A stretch of 64,000 nucleotides of DNA from Ophthalmolycus amberensis (GCA_024529925.1 JAFEUB010001472.1:409578-473577); one strand, 5' to 3'. Counted from the first letter of the stretch, positions 37,079 through 50,100 are shown. A program made the numbers and translations. The notes: generated by a model from the letters alone, not told the origin.

Positions 37079-37084
37079 TTTATT
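37079..37084 (-). terminator. candidate polyadenylation signal of stap2
   Basis: AATAAA on the minus strand about 625 bases past the stap2 stop codon. Confidence 0.45.
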
Positions 37085-37708
37085 TTTCAGTCACGTTACA
37101 TGTGATGATGATGAGGTGAGTGAGGAGAATTGCTTGAGCTGAAACCTGAGCAATCCTCGGTTTTGTATATTTTCAGAGCACATAAAGTGTCTCAGGTCTC
37201 CAGTGTTGATCTTGGCAGTCTGTGGTTTACTTGTTCTTCGTCTCCAGTGTTGCAGCAGTAACATCAGCAGCTCAGCACTCAGACGAGAAAACATCAGTTG
37301 GCTCGGTTGGTGGTCCTGAATGCTTTTTTTTAGCTGCCAGATATATTGATTCAGTGTGGACTCTGATCTGAAGGAAGATCATTTGTTGTGGCACTACTTT
37401 TTTTGTAAACAGCTTTATGAAAGTAGACAAAGAACTAGCGGATTGTTACCCCAACCAAGGCAGGCTGCGCTTTATGAGGCTTTATGAACCTAATCCAGTG
37501 TTTACCAGCCAATCTCGCTCTTATGGAGCGAACCAGAGTTCATTTAACCATCTAAGTCCAACATGTTGTATCTCCCTACAAGAAGGCGGTGGTATTTGTA
37601 GTCCCTTGTCTTCCACCTAGAAGGCACCGGATAAATAGCTGTGGTGAGAAAGGGTTTGGCACTGAAGATCGAGTATGATGTGACAGCAGGTTGTTTCTTA
37701 CGAGTGGA

Positions 37709-40077
37709 TCACTCCTGACTGGCTCGTCTCTTCTCAAGCTTCATTTTGAGTTCCTCATTGAATGCTGTGGAAAGACAGAGGAAACACATCAAGTTATGTC
37801 TCTGTTATGTCCAGTAGATTTACCTGTTTCTAGAAAAAAAATATTGAATTGCTTTATTAAATTACTCCTCAGATTACTGAATGAGCCTTTTAAAAAAACA
37901 ACAACTGTAAATCAGGATGGATTGCAGCAGGTGAGATGTGCATGAACTCACTCTGTGCGAGAGGTGAAGGGGAGAGGATGAGCCGTCTCATCGGGTTGGT
38001 GGGCGAGGCCGGCACTGGTGAGGTCAGGATGCGGCGGTCGGGGGCCGGAGACCTGGACTAGGGGGCTGCCGGGCCAACGATCTGCACCAGAACAAAAAGC
38101 AGTGCTCGTTATTGCCGTCTGTCTGCGACTGTCTGCGTGTGGTTTATGTGGCAGAGACGAACCCTGTTTTGGAGGCAGGGCGGGAGCCTTTGGCAGGGGG
38201 CTGGAGGGGGCAGTGTGGAGGATCCTTTCTCCGTTCTCATCATTGGCGGAAACATATGCTGAGGACACAAACGGAATATAACTCGGGCAGCCTTATTGAT
38301 TGCTTGTCACAATAATCAGGAAGACAAAAAAATAATCTTGAGAATATGTGTGCGCTGCGTGGTCGCCTCACTGATATTCTCTTCGTACGGCTCCTCCAGC
38401 AGGAAAGGCTGCAGAGTTCCCGCTGTCTTCTCCACCAGAGCGTCGATGACCTCGTGAAGTGTAGCACAGGGGATCTGGAAGAGGAAACATGTTGTATTAT
38501 ACGCCTAAAGCAGCTGGTTTGTTGAGGCTGTTCACACACAGCCCGAGACATCGTTGATTGTTGTCATCTCAAAGCATTACTCATATTTGTCATTTTCCTG
38601 TTCTATATTTCTTCCAAAACGATCTTTGTGCTGAGTTGTTGCCATGCCACCCCAAAAATCCCTTTAAGAAAAAACATAATATAGGTAAAGATACTAGCTA
38701 TATTTACTTCTGACAAGTTGTCCCCTGAGGCATCGATCCAATATGGCTGTTTTGTATCAGCACCAATACAATAAAGGAGATCAGGTATCTGCAATGATGT
38801 GACTGATTTACGTAAAATTATGTTTCTTTAATAGTGTTATTATAAAATTATGTGTTCTTGCAATCAGTCACATCATTTACGGTAAGTCGTGGACGCATGT
38901 TTTCAGTGCAGAGGTATATAGATAATACATCTGGTAAAAGAGAGCACTGGTATCGGCAGCAGATACCCTGAATTTAGATATTAGAATCTGTATCCGGAGT
39001 GAAAAAGTTAGCTCGATGCATCCCTAACATGAGGTTTCTCCTGTCATTAAAAATGAATATCAAAGAAAGTCAATAATAGTAAAAAAAAAAAAAGTCAGAA
39101 TAATTCCACCTTTAGAGATGTTATGAGTGTTGAAGTGTATCTGCAAGTATTAAACACTCACAGGGTTTTCTACATCAATGACATAACCACCTTGGTCCCT
39201 CTGAGTCACACGGTAATGTCTGAACACTGACCTGGAGCAAAAGAGACAAACACATGAACGTGTAACACTGGCAGTGAATGTTGCGTCTGACTATATTTGC
39301 AGCTGTGGTGCTCAGATGTCCGGCGGGCGTTTACCCATTGAGGTCCTGCCTAGTAGTGACGGCCAACGAGCATCCATCTCTGCCTGGACGGAGCAACATG
39401 TTGCCACAGTCCGGGTGTCTCTCCAGAAGGACTTCGGCCTCTGTTCGAGACACCGGTCGAAAACACCTGCATGACGCATACATTAATGATGAGAACGCAG
39501 TCCACTAAAAAGGGAGTACAGCTACAGTGCATCCTCTCAAGGAGAACTCACGGTGGGATCTCTCCTACTAAAGGCACGGAGAGGGGCGAGGGAGGAGCAC
39601 GCGTGGGAGTGCGATTTCTCCGCCTGGACCTCTCTTTGTCCACCATCTCCTTCAGCATCTGCAGCTGGCCCGGCAGCAACGTGAGACAGGAGGGCACATT
39701 CAGCTGTGATTGGACAGAGGGGAGAATATTTTAAAGACGGCACAGGAGAGATAAAGATTGATGCAGGGACGCAGGCGTGCAGATGATGAATATTTACATC
39801 CACAACAGGAGTAGAGGAAACCTTTCCACAGCTCCCTTGATTCCAAGTTAGGTGCCTGGTAAAGACAACAGCAGTGTTACACCTTACAAAAAGTGTTCAT
39901 TTGTATGTATTTATTTATGTGTGTGTGTGTGTGTGCGTGTGTGCGTGCGCATTACTGTGAGTTTGGTCTCTCCATCCTTCATGCGTAGGATGAGTCTGGC
40001 TGCCTCCAGGTTTCTGTCCCGGCTGCAGTCGTCCTTCAGGGACACAAACCCACTGAGGTCCAGCTTCTCCACATACT

Positions 40078-40114
<37 letters not shown>

Positions 40115-41178
40115 CAGTGCCAGCTCACTATGATGCACAAACAACACATCATAAACAGTCTGAAACTTACATGACTGTCCTTGGCATTGTTGAAGAAATA
40201 CAAAGAATTCCCGCACAGACAGGTCCACAGTCGCCTGGCCGCCTGTCACACCCAGAAAGATGCAGACATGAGAAATGAGAGGATACACTGCTGTCTCATG
40301 TGTGTAATGGATATTTCCCTTCTTTTTTTTATCACCCCCCCATTTCCTGTCCCAGGAGATGAATAGGAAGTGAGCCACAGCTGCTGTCAATCTGTGGCCA
40401 TGGATCAGTGCAATACCCTGCACCTGAGCCAGGCTCACATTACATGTCTATGTTGCCTTCAAATTAGCTTAATGAGAGACTGGGGGGAGGGTATCCCATT
40501 CTGTATTTGTCACCTTGTAAATAATTAAAAACAATATGCAAAAGAGTTTCTGACATTTTGACTGTATGCAACTTTGTATTTGAGATATTGGAGATGCACT
40601 TCAGGGATCAGGCTGTCAGAAGAATATGTCAAAATGAGTGTTCTCTGATTTTGCATTGAATTCTGGGTGATGTAAATGCTTCGCAGACTGTCTTTTATGT
40701 GACATAGATGCCTAGTTATTAAGATACAGCCACAGATCCATCGAGCGATGCGAGTTAAATGACATGCGAGGTTTGACAGCAACCGGGCTTCCACAATTCA
40801 TACATTGTGATCCGTTAATGAACGGTTGCAGACTATCCCCGTCAGATTCTGGCAAAAATCAGGCTGAACAGGACAACAAATCAGTGATCCGCTCCCCACC
40901 AGCATCAGTGTACAGTCCCGCCTCGCCCATTCTAACACAATAAGGAAGTTGACAGCTCTGTGGGAATGGGGGATCATAAACTGGTGTGCTGTGCACACAC
41001 ACATACTGACCATCGCTACCCACTCAGCATGCACTGGAAACAACATGGCACTGCACCGGGGCGAGCCTACCTTTTCCTTCGGTCCTCGCTTTTCCAGGTA
41101 TCCCTCGTAGTAGCAGGGCGGGAGCTGCGCCCGGTGTCCCCCCAGCCCGGAGCGCTGCCTGACGGGTGCAGCCGCCAT
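37709..41178 (-). CDS. stap2: signal-transducing adaptor protein 2 (PH-SH2 adaptor), frame doubtful
   Basis: Cytoplasmic adaptor with a PH and an SH2 domain that binds tyrosine kinases and STATs. Exons: 41071-41178, 40171-40242, 39956-40075, 39798-39855, 39552-39703, 39335-39466, 39162-39231, 38372-38474, about 38059-38258, about 37952-38052 and 37709-37764. PH: YYEGYLEKRGPKEK, SLYFFNNAKDSH, VEKLDLSGFVSL, LESRELWKGF. SH2: LLERHPDCGNMLLRPG, VTTRQDLNG, FRHYRV. A proline-rich linker precedes the STAP2 tail FNEELKMKLEKRRASQE. Two junctions do not close. Exon 39798-39855 is 58 nt and every usable donor leaves phase 1, while the next exon needs phase 0. The ninth-tenth exon join closes only through a weak GTCTCT donor. 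This is either a real lesion, a base error in the assembly, or exon ends I misplaced. A start 93 bases upstream (41271) is also in frame. Confidence 0.8.
38600..39030. repeat. degenerate hAT-type MITE in a stap2 intron
   Basis: Contains GCACTGGTATCGGCAGCAGA, GAATCTGTATCCGGAGTG and a closing GATGCATCCCTAA. These are the pattern of a common fish non-autonomous element with a 'GTGCATCCCT' end. Boundaries are approximate and no target duplication was identified. Confidence 0.45.
39919..39950. repeat. GT microsatellite next to a stap2 donor site
   Basis: GT run with a few GC interruptions ending about 5 bases from the exon boundary at 39956. Confidence 0.85.
40081..40110. repeat. (CA)15 microsatellite next to a stap2 acceptor site
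   Basis: Lies 5 bases from the exon end at 40075. On the minus strand it is a GT run taking the place of the usual polypyrimidine tract. The exon is thus bracketed by microsatellites on both sides. Confidence 0.85.
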
Positions 41179-41589
41179 GAGTGTCGCTGGCTGGGCACCG
41201 ACCGAGGACAAAGAGGCGTTGAGTAATTCGGAGAGTGACACGCCTTCCCCGATGAGATAGTGCTGTGGCAATAATCCAACAGCTGGCTGCTGTAGCCTTC
41301 TGTGTCTGGGGGATCATGCAGATGGGTGGCTGTTCCGATTAGACATTGGATGGTTGGGAGATAAATGTTCAAAGTATACAGAGAAAACGAGCAAAAAAAG
41401 AGCAGTTGCGCAAATGTCAATTGATGGATATAAATAAGAACCAGGCGCATTTAAAAGGGGATGATCCTACGCCTCTATGATTGGTTCTGCATCAGTGTAC
41501 ATACTTTCATGAAATGATATAAATTGAAAAAGGTCAATTCAGTTTCAGGGCTGTAAAAACACACTGGGAGCCAATTTACTTAATTGATA

Positions 41590-41595
41590 TTTATT
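41590..41595 (-). terminator. candidate polyadenylation signal of sh3gl1
   Basis: AATAAA on the minus strand, far downstream of the stop. A shorter 3' UTR ending near 42110 is equally possible. Confidence 0.3.
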
Positions 41596-43504
41596 TGAAG
41601 AAGTGAATGCAGCATTCATTTCCCTTTACATGGTTACAAAAGTATACAATACACAATGATTACACTTAGTACAGAGGTAATCCATATATCCAAAAGATAA
41701 TCCAGGATAATCCCACGTTTAGCCTCCCCACAGTGTCACAGTTACAAAAATAAGGCGTTGCGTAAGACACAGAGGCTGTAATGAAGACTCATGCAAAGCA
41801 GTTACATTTGAACACAGAACATTCCATTAAGACTGTGCATAATAAAATAAAGCTTAAAAGTCTGATAATACTTCATTCATCAATGTTGCATAGTTGAGAG
41901 ACTCGTGGTTATGGATGCAATACGAGCAATCACAGAATGTAGCGTTGCAGTAAATGTCAGCCGCGGCACGAAGACAACTATTTCAGATGTGACGACAGCG
42001 GCACACAAAAATTGATCTTAGCCCTTTGCACGACATTATTCATCATCAATATTATACAAGCTGCATAATAGCTCAACCTGAACCACTGACCCTCTCCTCT
42101 CAAACTCTTTTTATTTAGTGTAATGAGGCATGTAAACCCACACCTGAACCACACAGCTATTACTCAGCACAGCCATTGACGACGGCCCCCTATACATAAC
42201 ATGATTAACATTGGAGACATGCAAACAAAACATGTAAGGCTATGATAAATTAAAATAAAATAAGGACATTATTCCAGGAGTGGACCAGGAGACTCCAGAG
42301 GCACCATGGTATTTGGGATGGGGCAGATAATGAGAAAGGGGGTAGGAGTACAGGGGGCTAGGTGGTGAATAAAGAGCAGTGGGGGAGGGAGGGCATAATC
42401 CACTGCTGTGAGCCTCCCTTCTGAAAAGACCTGTCTGTTCCACTCCCAGTTTAAACGGAGATGGGAGAGATGAGTGGGGGCGGGGTCTAACAAGGGGATC
42501 ATGACAGGAAGAGAAAGTTGGTGTTTTAGTGAAGAGCACAAACTCTCACAGTTCATAGTCAGCTTGCAAAAGACTTAATTGAAACTGAAACTGGCTATTG
42601 TGCCGAGGCCTTCCTCATTATTAGTGAATTCGGTACACAATTGTTTGGTGATAGTTATGCAGTATTTTCTGTCAGGTTTTGGACAAAACACATCAGATTA
42701 ATTTACATGCTCCAAATTATAGGTTAGAGTACTAACGCCAAGCTTGCCCCAGCACTATGTGGGGAAAACAAACAGATTCATTGTCAAGCGGTTGGGTAAA
42801 AAGCCCACAAAAACATGATGCGCGACACTGCCAGCAGCATCAATACAGCCTGAGAAAACAGAGGAACTGAAGGACGCGTATGGCTTTTGTGTAATGCTGC
42901 AGAATATTTGAGGTTGAAACATTTTTGTTTTGCTACACTCAAATGGAAACCAAAGTTAGCTTCCCCTTTAAATTGCGAAGTATACAAAAAAGTTGAACGG
43001 GTTTGCATATAATAATGTTACTTAATTTTGCAGAATTGCACGCATGATGCTGGATTGAATATTTTTTCGTTTAACGACAAACAGCAGTCTCGTCCAAGGC
43101 GGGAATAAGCTTTAAGTAAAGAGAGTGGAGTGTAGTGAGAAATATTGCTGTCGGTAAATTTTAAGTAAGTAAATCATTAAAGTAGCAACAATTGATAAAA
43201 GTTGACATAACTAAGCGTATTTATGGAAAGCCTCCAGCTCTGTGGAATAGACTATAATACAACTTTTTAGTCTCAAACAAACTGCCAATGTTTGTAAAAC
43301 TGCCACAGAGTTTATCTGATCGGTGTAGTATTGAAAAAACATTTACTACAGCAGTCAGTCAATGTTAGCTGTTGACTGGCTCCAGCTATTTGGAAGAAAA
43401 GGAAAATCCAAAGTACAACACAAGACACTAAAGGTGGGTTTGGTAAGAGACAGAGGCCGCATGACAGTGGCACTCAAACCAATAGCTAAGAGCGATCTTT
43501 ACAA

Positions 43505-43520
43505 CCACCAGATGGCAGTA
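43505..43520 (+). promoter_or_regulatory. strong CTCF-type site
   Basis: CCACCAGATGGCAGTA fits the vertebrate CTCF core at every strongly constrained position. It lies between stap2 and the sh3gl1 coding region. An insulator role is inferred from the motif only. Confidence 0.5.
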
Positions 43521-44185
43521 GAGGATAGTCTCAAACATGGACAGAGGGCAGCCGGTCCTCCATGTTGACTCAAACTAGTCCATGAAGACAACAGTACTAA
43601 AGCCTGAAGGCAGAGGAGTGAAAACTGTGATCGTGGAAGACTAAATTCATGTGTGTAGTACCAACATCAACAATACACAGAACAAAGAATGGCATCTTGT
43701 GAATATCAAATATGGTTAGGAATATAGTAAAAAAAAAGAAAAAAAAAAAAGTACTTGCACTAAGAAGTACACTTCTTAGTGTTAGTGGATACAGCTGAAC
43801 ATGCCATTACAGAAGTCATTCTCTCTTGTTCCTGCTTCATCAGTCCCGGTGATGGAGGTGTAGTGTAGAAAGTGCACAGGTGCATAGAGAATGAATGTAA
43901 ATACTCGGGATATGGTCAATGCTCACATTGCGGTGCCGTTTTTTGGCTGAACATCCCTCTGTCCTTACGGTTTTTCAAAATGTAATCTTGACATAAACTG
44001 ACAGAATAAAAAAAAAGAAGCTCTTTACTCAATTAACTCTTAGGTACAAATTAGATCCCTGTCTTGGTTTACCCTTTAATTACAATAACGATGAGCTATC
44101 TTTTGGTTATTGAGAGCCGATAGCCCACTAGCAACCCCCATTTTCATCCTCTCCATCTTGCGGTTCCCCTCTTGCCTTGCTGTTT

Positions 44186-47100
44186 TCAGTGTTGCAGAGG
44201 TACCACCACTTCGACATAGTTGTTGGGGAAGTATCCCGTTTTGCCACGAATGGCTCCCTCAAACCAGTTCTCATCGATTCGATTGACCAAGGTGATGATG
44301 TCACCCTCATGGAAGGCCAGCTCTCCTTCGTTCTCCGGCTCAAAGTCGTACAGAGCTTTACAGCACGGCTCAGCTGCAGGAGGAGACACACAAAGTAGAG
44401 AGATGGAAGGAGGGAGAAAGAACAAATGAGATAAGTATATCCTGTGTCACCAGTATGTCTTCCAGTAGGACGAGGACCAGACAATAGGACCATAAAACCA
44501 GAGATGTCTGTAAGTTAGTCATCAGTAAGTGTTAAGGGGGAATCCTACTGAAGCCCAAGATCACATGTTGCATGGCTGAACTATTTCATTCATAATGACC
44601 ATATCAAGTTTTAGGCCAAGACATTCATTTTCTCTTGTTTGACTGAGGAGGTGAATGACCTTATCTGTAAAATGAACCATGAAGTGATGTTTCTTGAGGT
44701 TCAGGAGGATCACCCGTTAGTGAACAGGCATACATATAGATACATACAAATCAGCAAAACAATGACTGTGGGTACAAATGTTTTAGATTTGGTTCACAAC
44801 CTGATTAAAAACACCACAGTCACTGATAAAAAAACACACATGGTTTGCTGACATTTATATATATCCAACAAGCCCGTGTCTTGTTCTGGTAACCTGACAC
44901 AGTGGACCCAACCAACACCATTCAACAGTGTTAGTCCACTACTTTACCATCACACCGACATGCATACAGCCCTCTGCCACGCAGATGTGCACCGGAGTAA
45001 GTGAACACTCTCTAGTTCTGTGTGAGTGACACGTTATCTCCGTCTGTCCCACTCACACGGTCGGCTCTTGATGGAGGTTCTTTGGAAGGATGGACCTGGA
45101 TATTGTGCAGGCGCTGCTTAATGTCGCAAAATGAAAGACACATTAGTCTCAAGGATGAGATTGACTTGCAGACAAGCACACTTTAACAAAATCATATTCT
45201 GTATATCAGAAGTGGACGCAGTCATCGTGAAGTCACCCACTGGTTTGTGGACGGCCGTTATGAAGCCTTGAGTTCGGCGATTTGGCCGTCGCCATCTTGG
45301 CTTTTTTGCAACCAATGAACAGATATTTCATTGGTTGCAACACGGCTCTGGTACGGTAGCGACCTGTCACTAACAAGGTAGCCCTGCCCTAAAGCATACC
45401 CTTTCTATTTTACTCTTACTGGGAACAGAATTTACAAAATGAACATCATGTTGTATTGAAGAAGACTTGAAACTAGCGATTGAACTAGGAGTCGCCCCCT
45501 GCTGGTCAGTAGAGAGAATGCAACGTTAACACACTTCCCCATTGGCTTCACTCTTCTGACACAGAGGTTGCCGCCTGAACAAAATATACAGTAAGTATAC
45601 GTATGTATAGTAAGTTTACCGGAAGAGTAAACTGGAGGGGTTGTTGCAGCTGGTGCGTATCCTCCATTCGAGTTTTCTACCGCTCCATAGTCATACACTG
45701 GTTTGGGTCTGGGTGTGAATTCACGTCTTGGACGAGACTGCGCGTCAGTCACCCTGCACACAATCGGAATAAAAGAAATCACCTCCATGAGCACCAACAC
45801 AGATACAGGCTGGTTAAACAAAGAGATGTGCATTCATTTTCTTGTGGGCTGTAATCCAATCACTACAACTGCAAGTACACTGTGAAGCATCAGCTGCCAC
45901 TAAATGACATGAATGAGTTGTAATCAGATGGGCAGAAGAGAACACGGTGCAGCTGACTCATCCCTTGTCACGAGCCAGAGGACACAGCCTCAACATACAA
46001 AAGGTGTGTCATCTTCCACAAATAGTCCACGGCACTGACCTTTCTGTCAGTTTGGAAGAAAGCTCCTCCATGACCTCCGTAGCCTGTCTGTGGTACTGCA
46101 GCAGAGACTCAACCAGAGAAGACAGCTGACTCACCTGCTCCACCTACACGGACAAAAAAATATTTATATATATTTCAGGACCAAACACGGAAACAGCAGA
46201 GGTGCTTCAGCGCATTCTTTACTGGTTAATCGTTTGTATTCCGGTCTCACATCATTCCATCATTACGTCAGACCACTTCATCACAATAACTTCCCTCTGA
46301 AATATCTCACAATGGCAGGTATGAAAACGGGTCTGACAAGCTCTCACGACTGCAAGTCATTGTGGAACAAACCAAAACAAGCCACATGTTACTTCTCCAA
46401 CGACAGTATGCGTCAGGTGTCCCGCTAGCTGAGAAGCTGTGAGCAGTTGAAACAGATTTACAACCAGAATAAATATTATCAGGTAGGAATATTAACAAGA
46501 ATGACACATTTTAGTTTGTTTGGCTATCATGTTTCATACAGTTCTAATGGTGATCATCTAGCTCAGGCATGGGCAAACTACGGCCTGCGGGCCGGATACG
46601 GCCCGTTGGGCCTTTTAATCCGGCCCGTCAGATATTGGTACAAAATTGCCCAAAGTATAATAAAGACTAGGGCTGGGCAGTATACCGTTTTTTTATTTCC
46701 GGTATGATATGAATTCTTCACACACCATTATACCGGTGCATAGCCGAAACAACTGCTGTCTGCTTTCAACAGGCAGCTAAACGTATTCTTTGCGGCTGTC
46801 AGCGCTAGTTCTCTTATATGTATTGAGAGGGAACTCTAGTCATGGTCATAACTTTATAACACAACAATTAACAACCCACAACTAACGCACTTTAACAGAG
46901 AACAACACCACAGCACACAACAGTCTGTGATACATAAACAATTTGTAACACTAATAATTGTACATTTATAAAATTTCACCGCCGAACTGCATGCTGGGTA
47001 CAGCTCGCGAGCGAGCCTGCTTGCTAGCACAACAGTCTGCTAACAGCTGGGAGAGGCTCCGTCGCTCCAGTAACGTTACATTAAAGAACAGACCAGAGCG

Positions 47101-50100
47101 ATGCAGGATGAACAAAGACAGACCGGAGATGCACCGATAGAGTTTGACACATATGCAACGCTGATTACCGTAATATGCGTGGTATTTGTTATAAATGTAC
47201 GTTGGTGCAAAGAGGGTGATAACAAGCTGTACAGGGAGGGGCTTAGGACCCAGGGGAATGTAGGTGAATGAAACAGGAAGAAACGGAAGACACGCCACAC
47301 AAACAGCTGTTCACCGCTCGTCACGATCCTGCAGACCAGTGATTCTCAACTGGTGGTTCGTCGCGGACCCGTTTTCAGCGGGTCACGGGACTTTGCTTTA
47401 TGCAGCGGAGTTATTCACGCTCCTTTCCAGCATTTATGGCACTTTGTTCAGCTGTGCAGGAAAAACACAGACCAATGCGTTGTAAATCACGTCACGTGAT
47501 GCAGTTTAACCAATAAAATAAGGGTATTCTGATACGTTTCCTGACGCCAGTGAATTGTACCCACACCGTGACACAGGGGGGAGAGACAAGGAAAGACTTT
47601 ACAGAGCAGAGCTCTGATAATGTTAGATGTGACACTCAAATATTTGTATGATCCCTTCAAAGAATCAAACTGCTAAAAAGACCACAGTCATTAACCTTTA
47701 CACAAAAAACTCTGTGTCAAAAATGACTGCTTAAATAAGTAAGTGCATGATAAAATATGCATTTATGCAATAAAAAAATACCGTGTAAGATCCCAGTTAA
47801 CTGATGAACACCTCAGATCTGTTCTGAGAATTGCCACAACCAAACTGACACCAAACGTTGACGCACTGGTTAAAAAGGGTGACCAACAACACTGTTCCCA
47901 CTAAAATTAAATGCAAGTTACTTTTTAGGTCATGGCTTTTACTTGTAATTTATATTAGTTCACACAAACACTCCATTCATCTGCTACTGGCCCGGCCCAG
48001 TCTGTCAAATTTTAAAACTCAATGTGGCCCCCGAGCCAAAAAGTTTGCCCACCCCTGATCTAGCTTCATCTTCTTATTCCTCCCCTCTATTTTGAGTTTG
48101 TCTAACTTATGGGCCTGAAATAAATTCACTACGTTAATGCACCGTTATATGAATATGCCAATTCAACTTCATCTGCTTCAGTCATAAATGCTTTTATTCA
48201 TAATATAATAATTGTATCAAGATGTCATTAGATGTATTACTCGTGTCACTACACTAAATAACATTCACAAAAACTTGACAGCACTATACAACTTTGGCCT
48301 TGTGTTCACTCTACTAATCTATCAAAGCACACATTTTAAGCCTACTATGGATCATGATTTTGTTAAGAACAATGTTTTCTGACTTTGGACATACTTCATT
48401 GGCAACAGGATTATTATTATTTTTTTAAAAGACACCCAGTAGTGAAAATAAGAGCCATTGCAGTTTTTCCAGTGTTGTATAAACAAGTCCAGCAGGTTTC
48501 AATGTGTCATTTGCAATGCAAAGTGTGCAAGAGTAGTCCAGAGGTTACTCACATCTGTTTCCAGCAGGTTGTACATGGAGCCTTCAGCCATCTCTTTGGA
48601 CTCGTGGAACTTCTCCAGGGCTTGCCTGATCTCTTCATCTGGGATTTTACCTTGACGTTTCTTTTTATAATCATAGTCGAGACGACGGCCCTCCAGCTTC
48701 TTCAGGTGGTGCTGAGGGGGTGAAAGAGTTGGGAGGTTGGGGGTTACGCAGAACAGTGTTTTCTCTTGTTTATAATGGTTTTGAGAAATAAAATTGTGTC
48801 ATTTAACCAATTAAAAAAATATACACCTGGACAGTAAATTATTTTTGACTTCTGACCCACTGACTGCGGAGCTCATTAGTTAATGCCCGGCCTGTACGTG
48901 CAGAAGCATACTACTTATTTGATTCTACCTGAATGTCTTTGATATCCTTCTCAGCAACTGCCTGCAGTGGATCAATAAAGTTCTGCTTCACATCAATATC
49001 CAGAGAGTCCTTGACCTCAGCCATCCTTTTCATTGACTCTCCAATGTCGGTTAGAGCCCCACCTGCAGTACACAACAACACCAGCATTAGTGTGGGACAT
49101 TGTGAGGCATGGTAATAATAATAATCATTGGTTTTATACCAAGTAGATTCATGGACCCCCATAACCCATAATGTTCATCTCTCTTTCACCAGATATCTCA
49201 TCCTCAAAATGCTTCCACTGTGCTTACCAAAGTTGGTTTCCTCGCCCATATCCCGTCCATACTTGGTCATGCACTCCCCCAGGAGGCCCTCGGGCTGGGG
49301 GTAGCCAGGACTCTTGACCTGCCCGCGCATTTTGGACACTGTGTTGAGCATGGAAAGCTTAGCTCTTGTTGCCGGGTTGGGCTGGAGGTACTCTGATGTC
49401 TTATTGAGGACTTCCACCACTGCTTTGCTGGTAATATCTGCTCTCTGGCGGTCCAGGTTAAAGAGAGAGAATCATTTAGGCGTGTGTGCATATGCCGAGT
49501 GTTATGCCTTTAGGAGTGTTTAAATGAGTGAGGGAAACATCATTTCACTTTCAGTAAAACAGAACATGTTGTGCTTTATGTTTATTACAGATATTTTCTT
49601 AAAATATATGTATGTTACCCTCTCGAGGTCCTTGAAGTCTTCATCCAGTTTGGTTCCCTCTGCACCGCCAACCTTCTCACTCACCAGCTGTGAACACAGA
49701 GCGATCACAGCAATAAAGCCGACTGATGGAGGAATACGCCACAGGTAGGAAACTTCAGCTGGGTAACAACCTGTTGTCAAAAGGGGCTCTAACCGGACCT
49801 TCACAACCACACTGCTGTCTACTTCCAAACTTGAAATGGATATTTAACTATTTCCAACATTTTTTCCGGGCCTAGTTGACACAACTCTCAGCTTCTGAGA
49901 CATAGCCATGATTTCCGTCAGTGCAGGAAACTCAAGACTGCACGAGGGAATGAATGCTGAAAACTGGACTTTCCTCTCTTGTGAGAGTCTCCGTTCCATA
50001 AAGAATTCTGCTAAAAGGTTTCCCTTTTTTTCCAATCAGGTCAGCACCCACATTTCAGTTTCCTACACTACAACCACATCCATGGATACTTTTACTAAAC

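Larger units (their letters stand above)
33833..37708. other. semaphorin 5' flank and stap2 3' flank
   Basis: Up to about 35600 this is upstream of the semaphorin ATG and may hold untranslated first exons. It contains CG/CA and CTG repeats. From about 37079 to 37708 it is probably the stap2 3' UTR. Between them the DNA is AT-rich, with short ORFs lacking any family motif. Confidence 0.5.
41179..44185. other. stap2 5' flank and probable sh3gl1 3' UTR
   Basis: No coding motif on either strand. AATAAA on the minus strand at 41590-41595 would give sh3gl1 a 3' UTR of about 2.6 kb and place its end some 400 bases from the stap2 start. Another candidate AATAAA lies near 42110. Confidence 0.45.
46564..48057. 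mobile_element. hAT-superfamily transposon with perfect 8-bp target duplication
   Basis: Both sides carry ATCTAGCT (46556-46563 and 48058-48065), the 8-bp duplication typical of hAT insertions. The element starts CAGGCATGGGCAAACT and ends with the inverted AGTTTGCCCACCCCTG; 14 of the outer 16 bases match. At 1,494 bp it is too short for a full transposase. A C-terminal transposase remnant remains at 47797-47904. At least two other repeat-end signatures lie inside it (near 46671 and 47338), so it is a composite. It sits in the intron between sh3gl1 exons 5 and 6. Confidence 0.85.

Noticed and set aside
37948..38268. A single 106-codon minus-strand ORF across the last stap2 introns
   Set aside because: Its first third is a true stap2 exon, but the rest is out of frame with the recognisable STAP2 tail.
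43505..43520. A microRNA gene near the sh3gl1 3' end, expected from some 19p13.3 neighbours such as miR-7
   Set aside because: I looked for the TGGAAGACTAGTGATTTTGT seed region and saw only a partial chance match near 43646.
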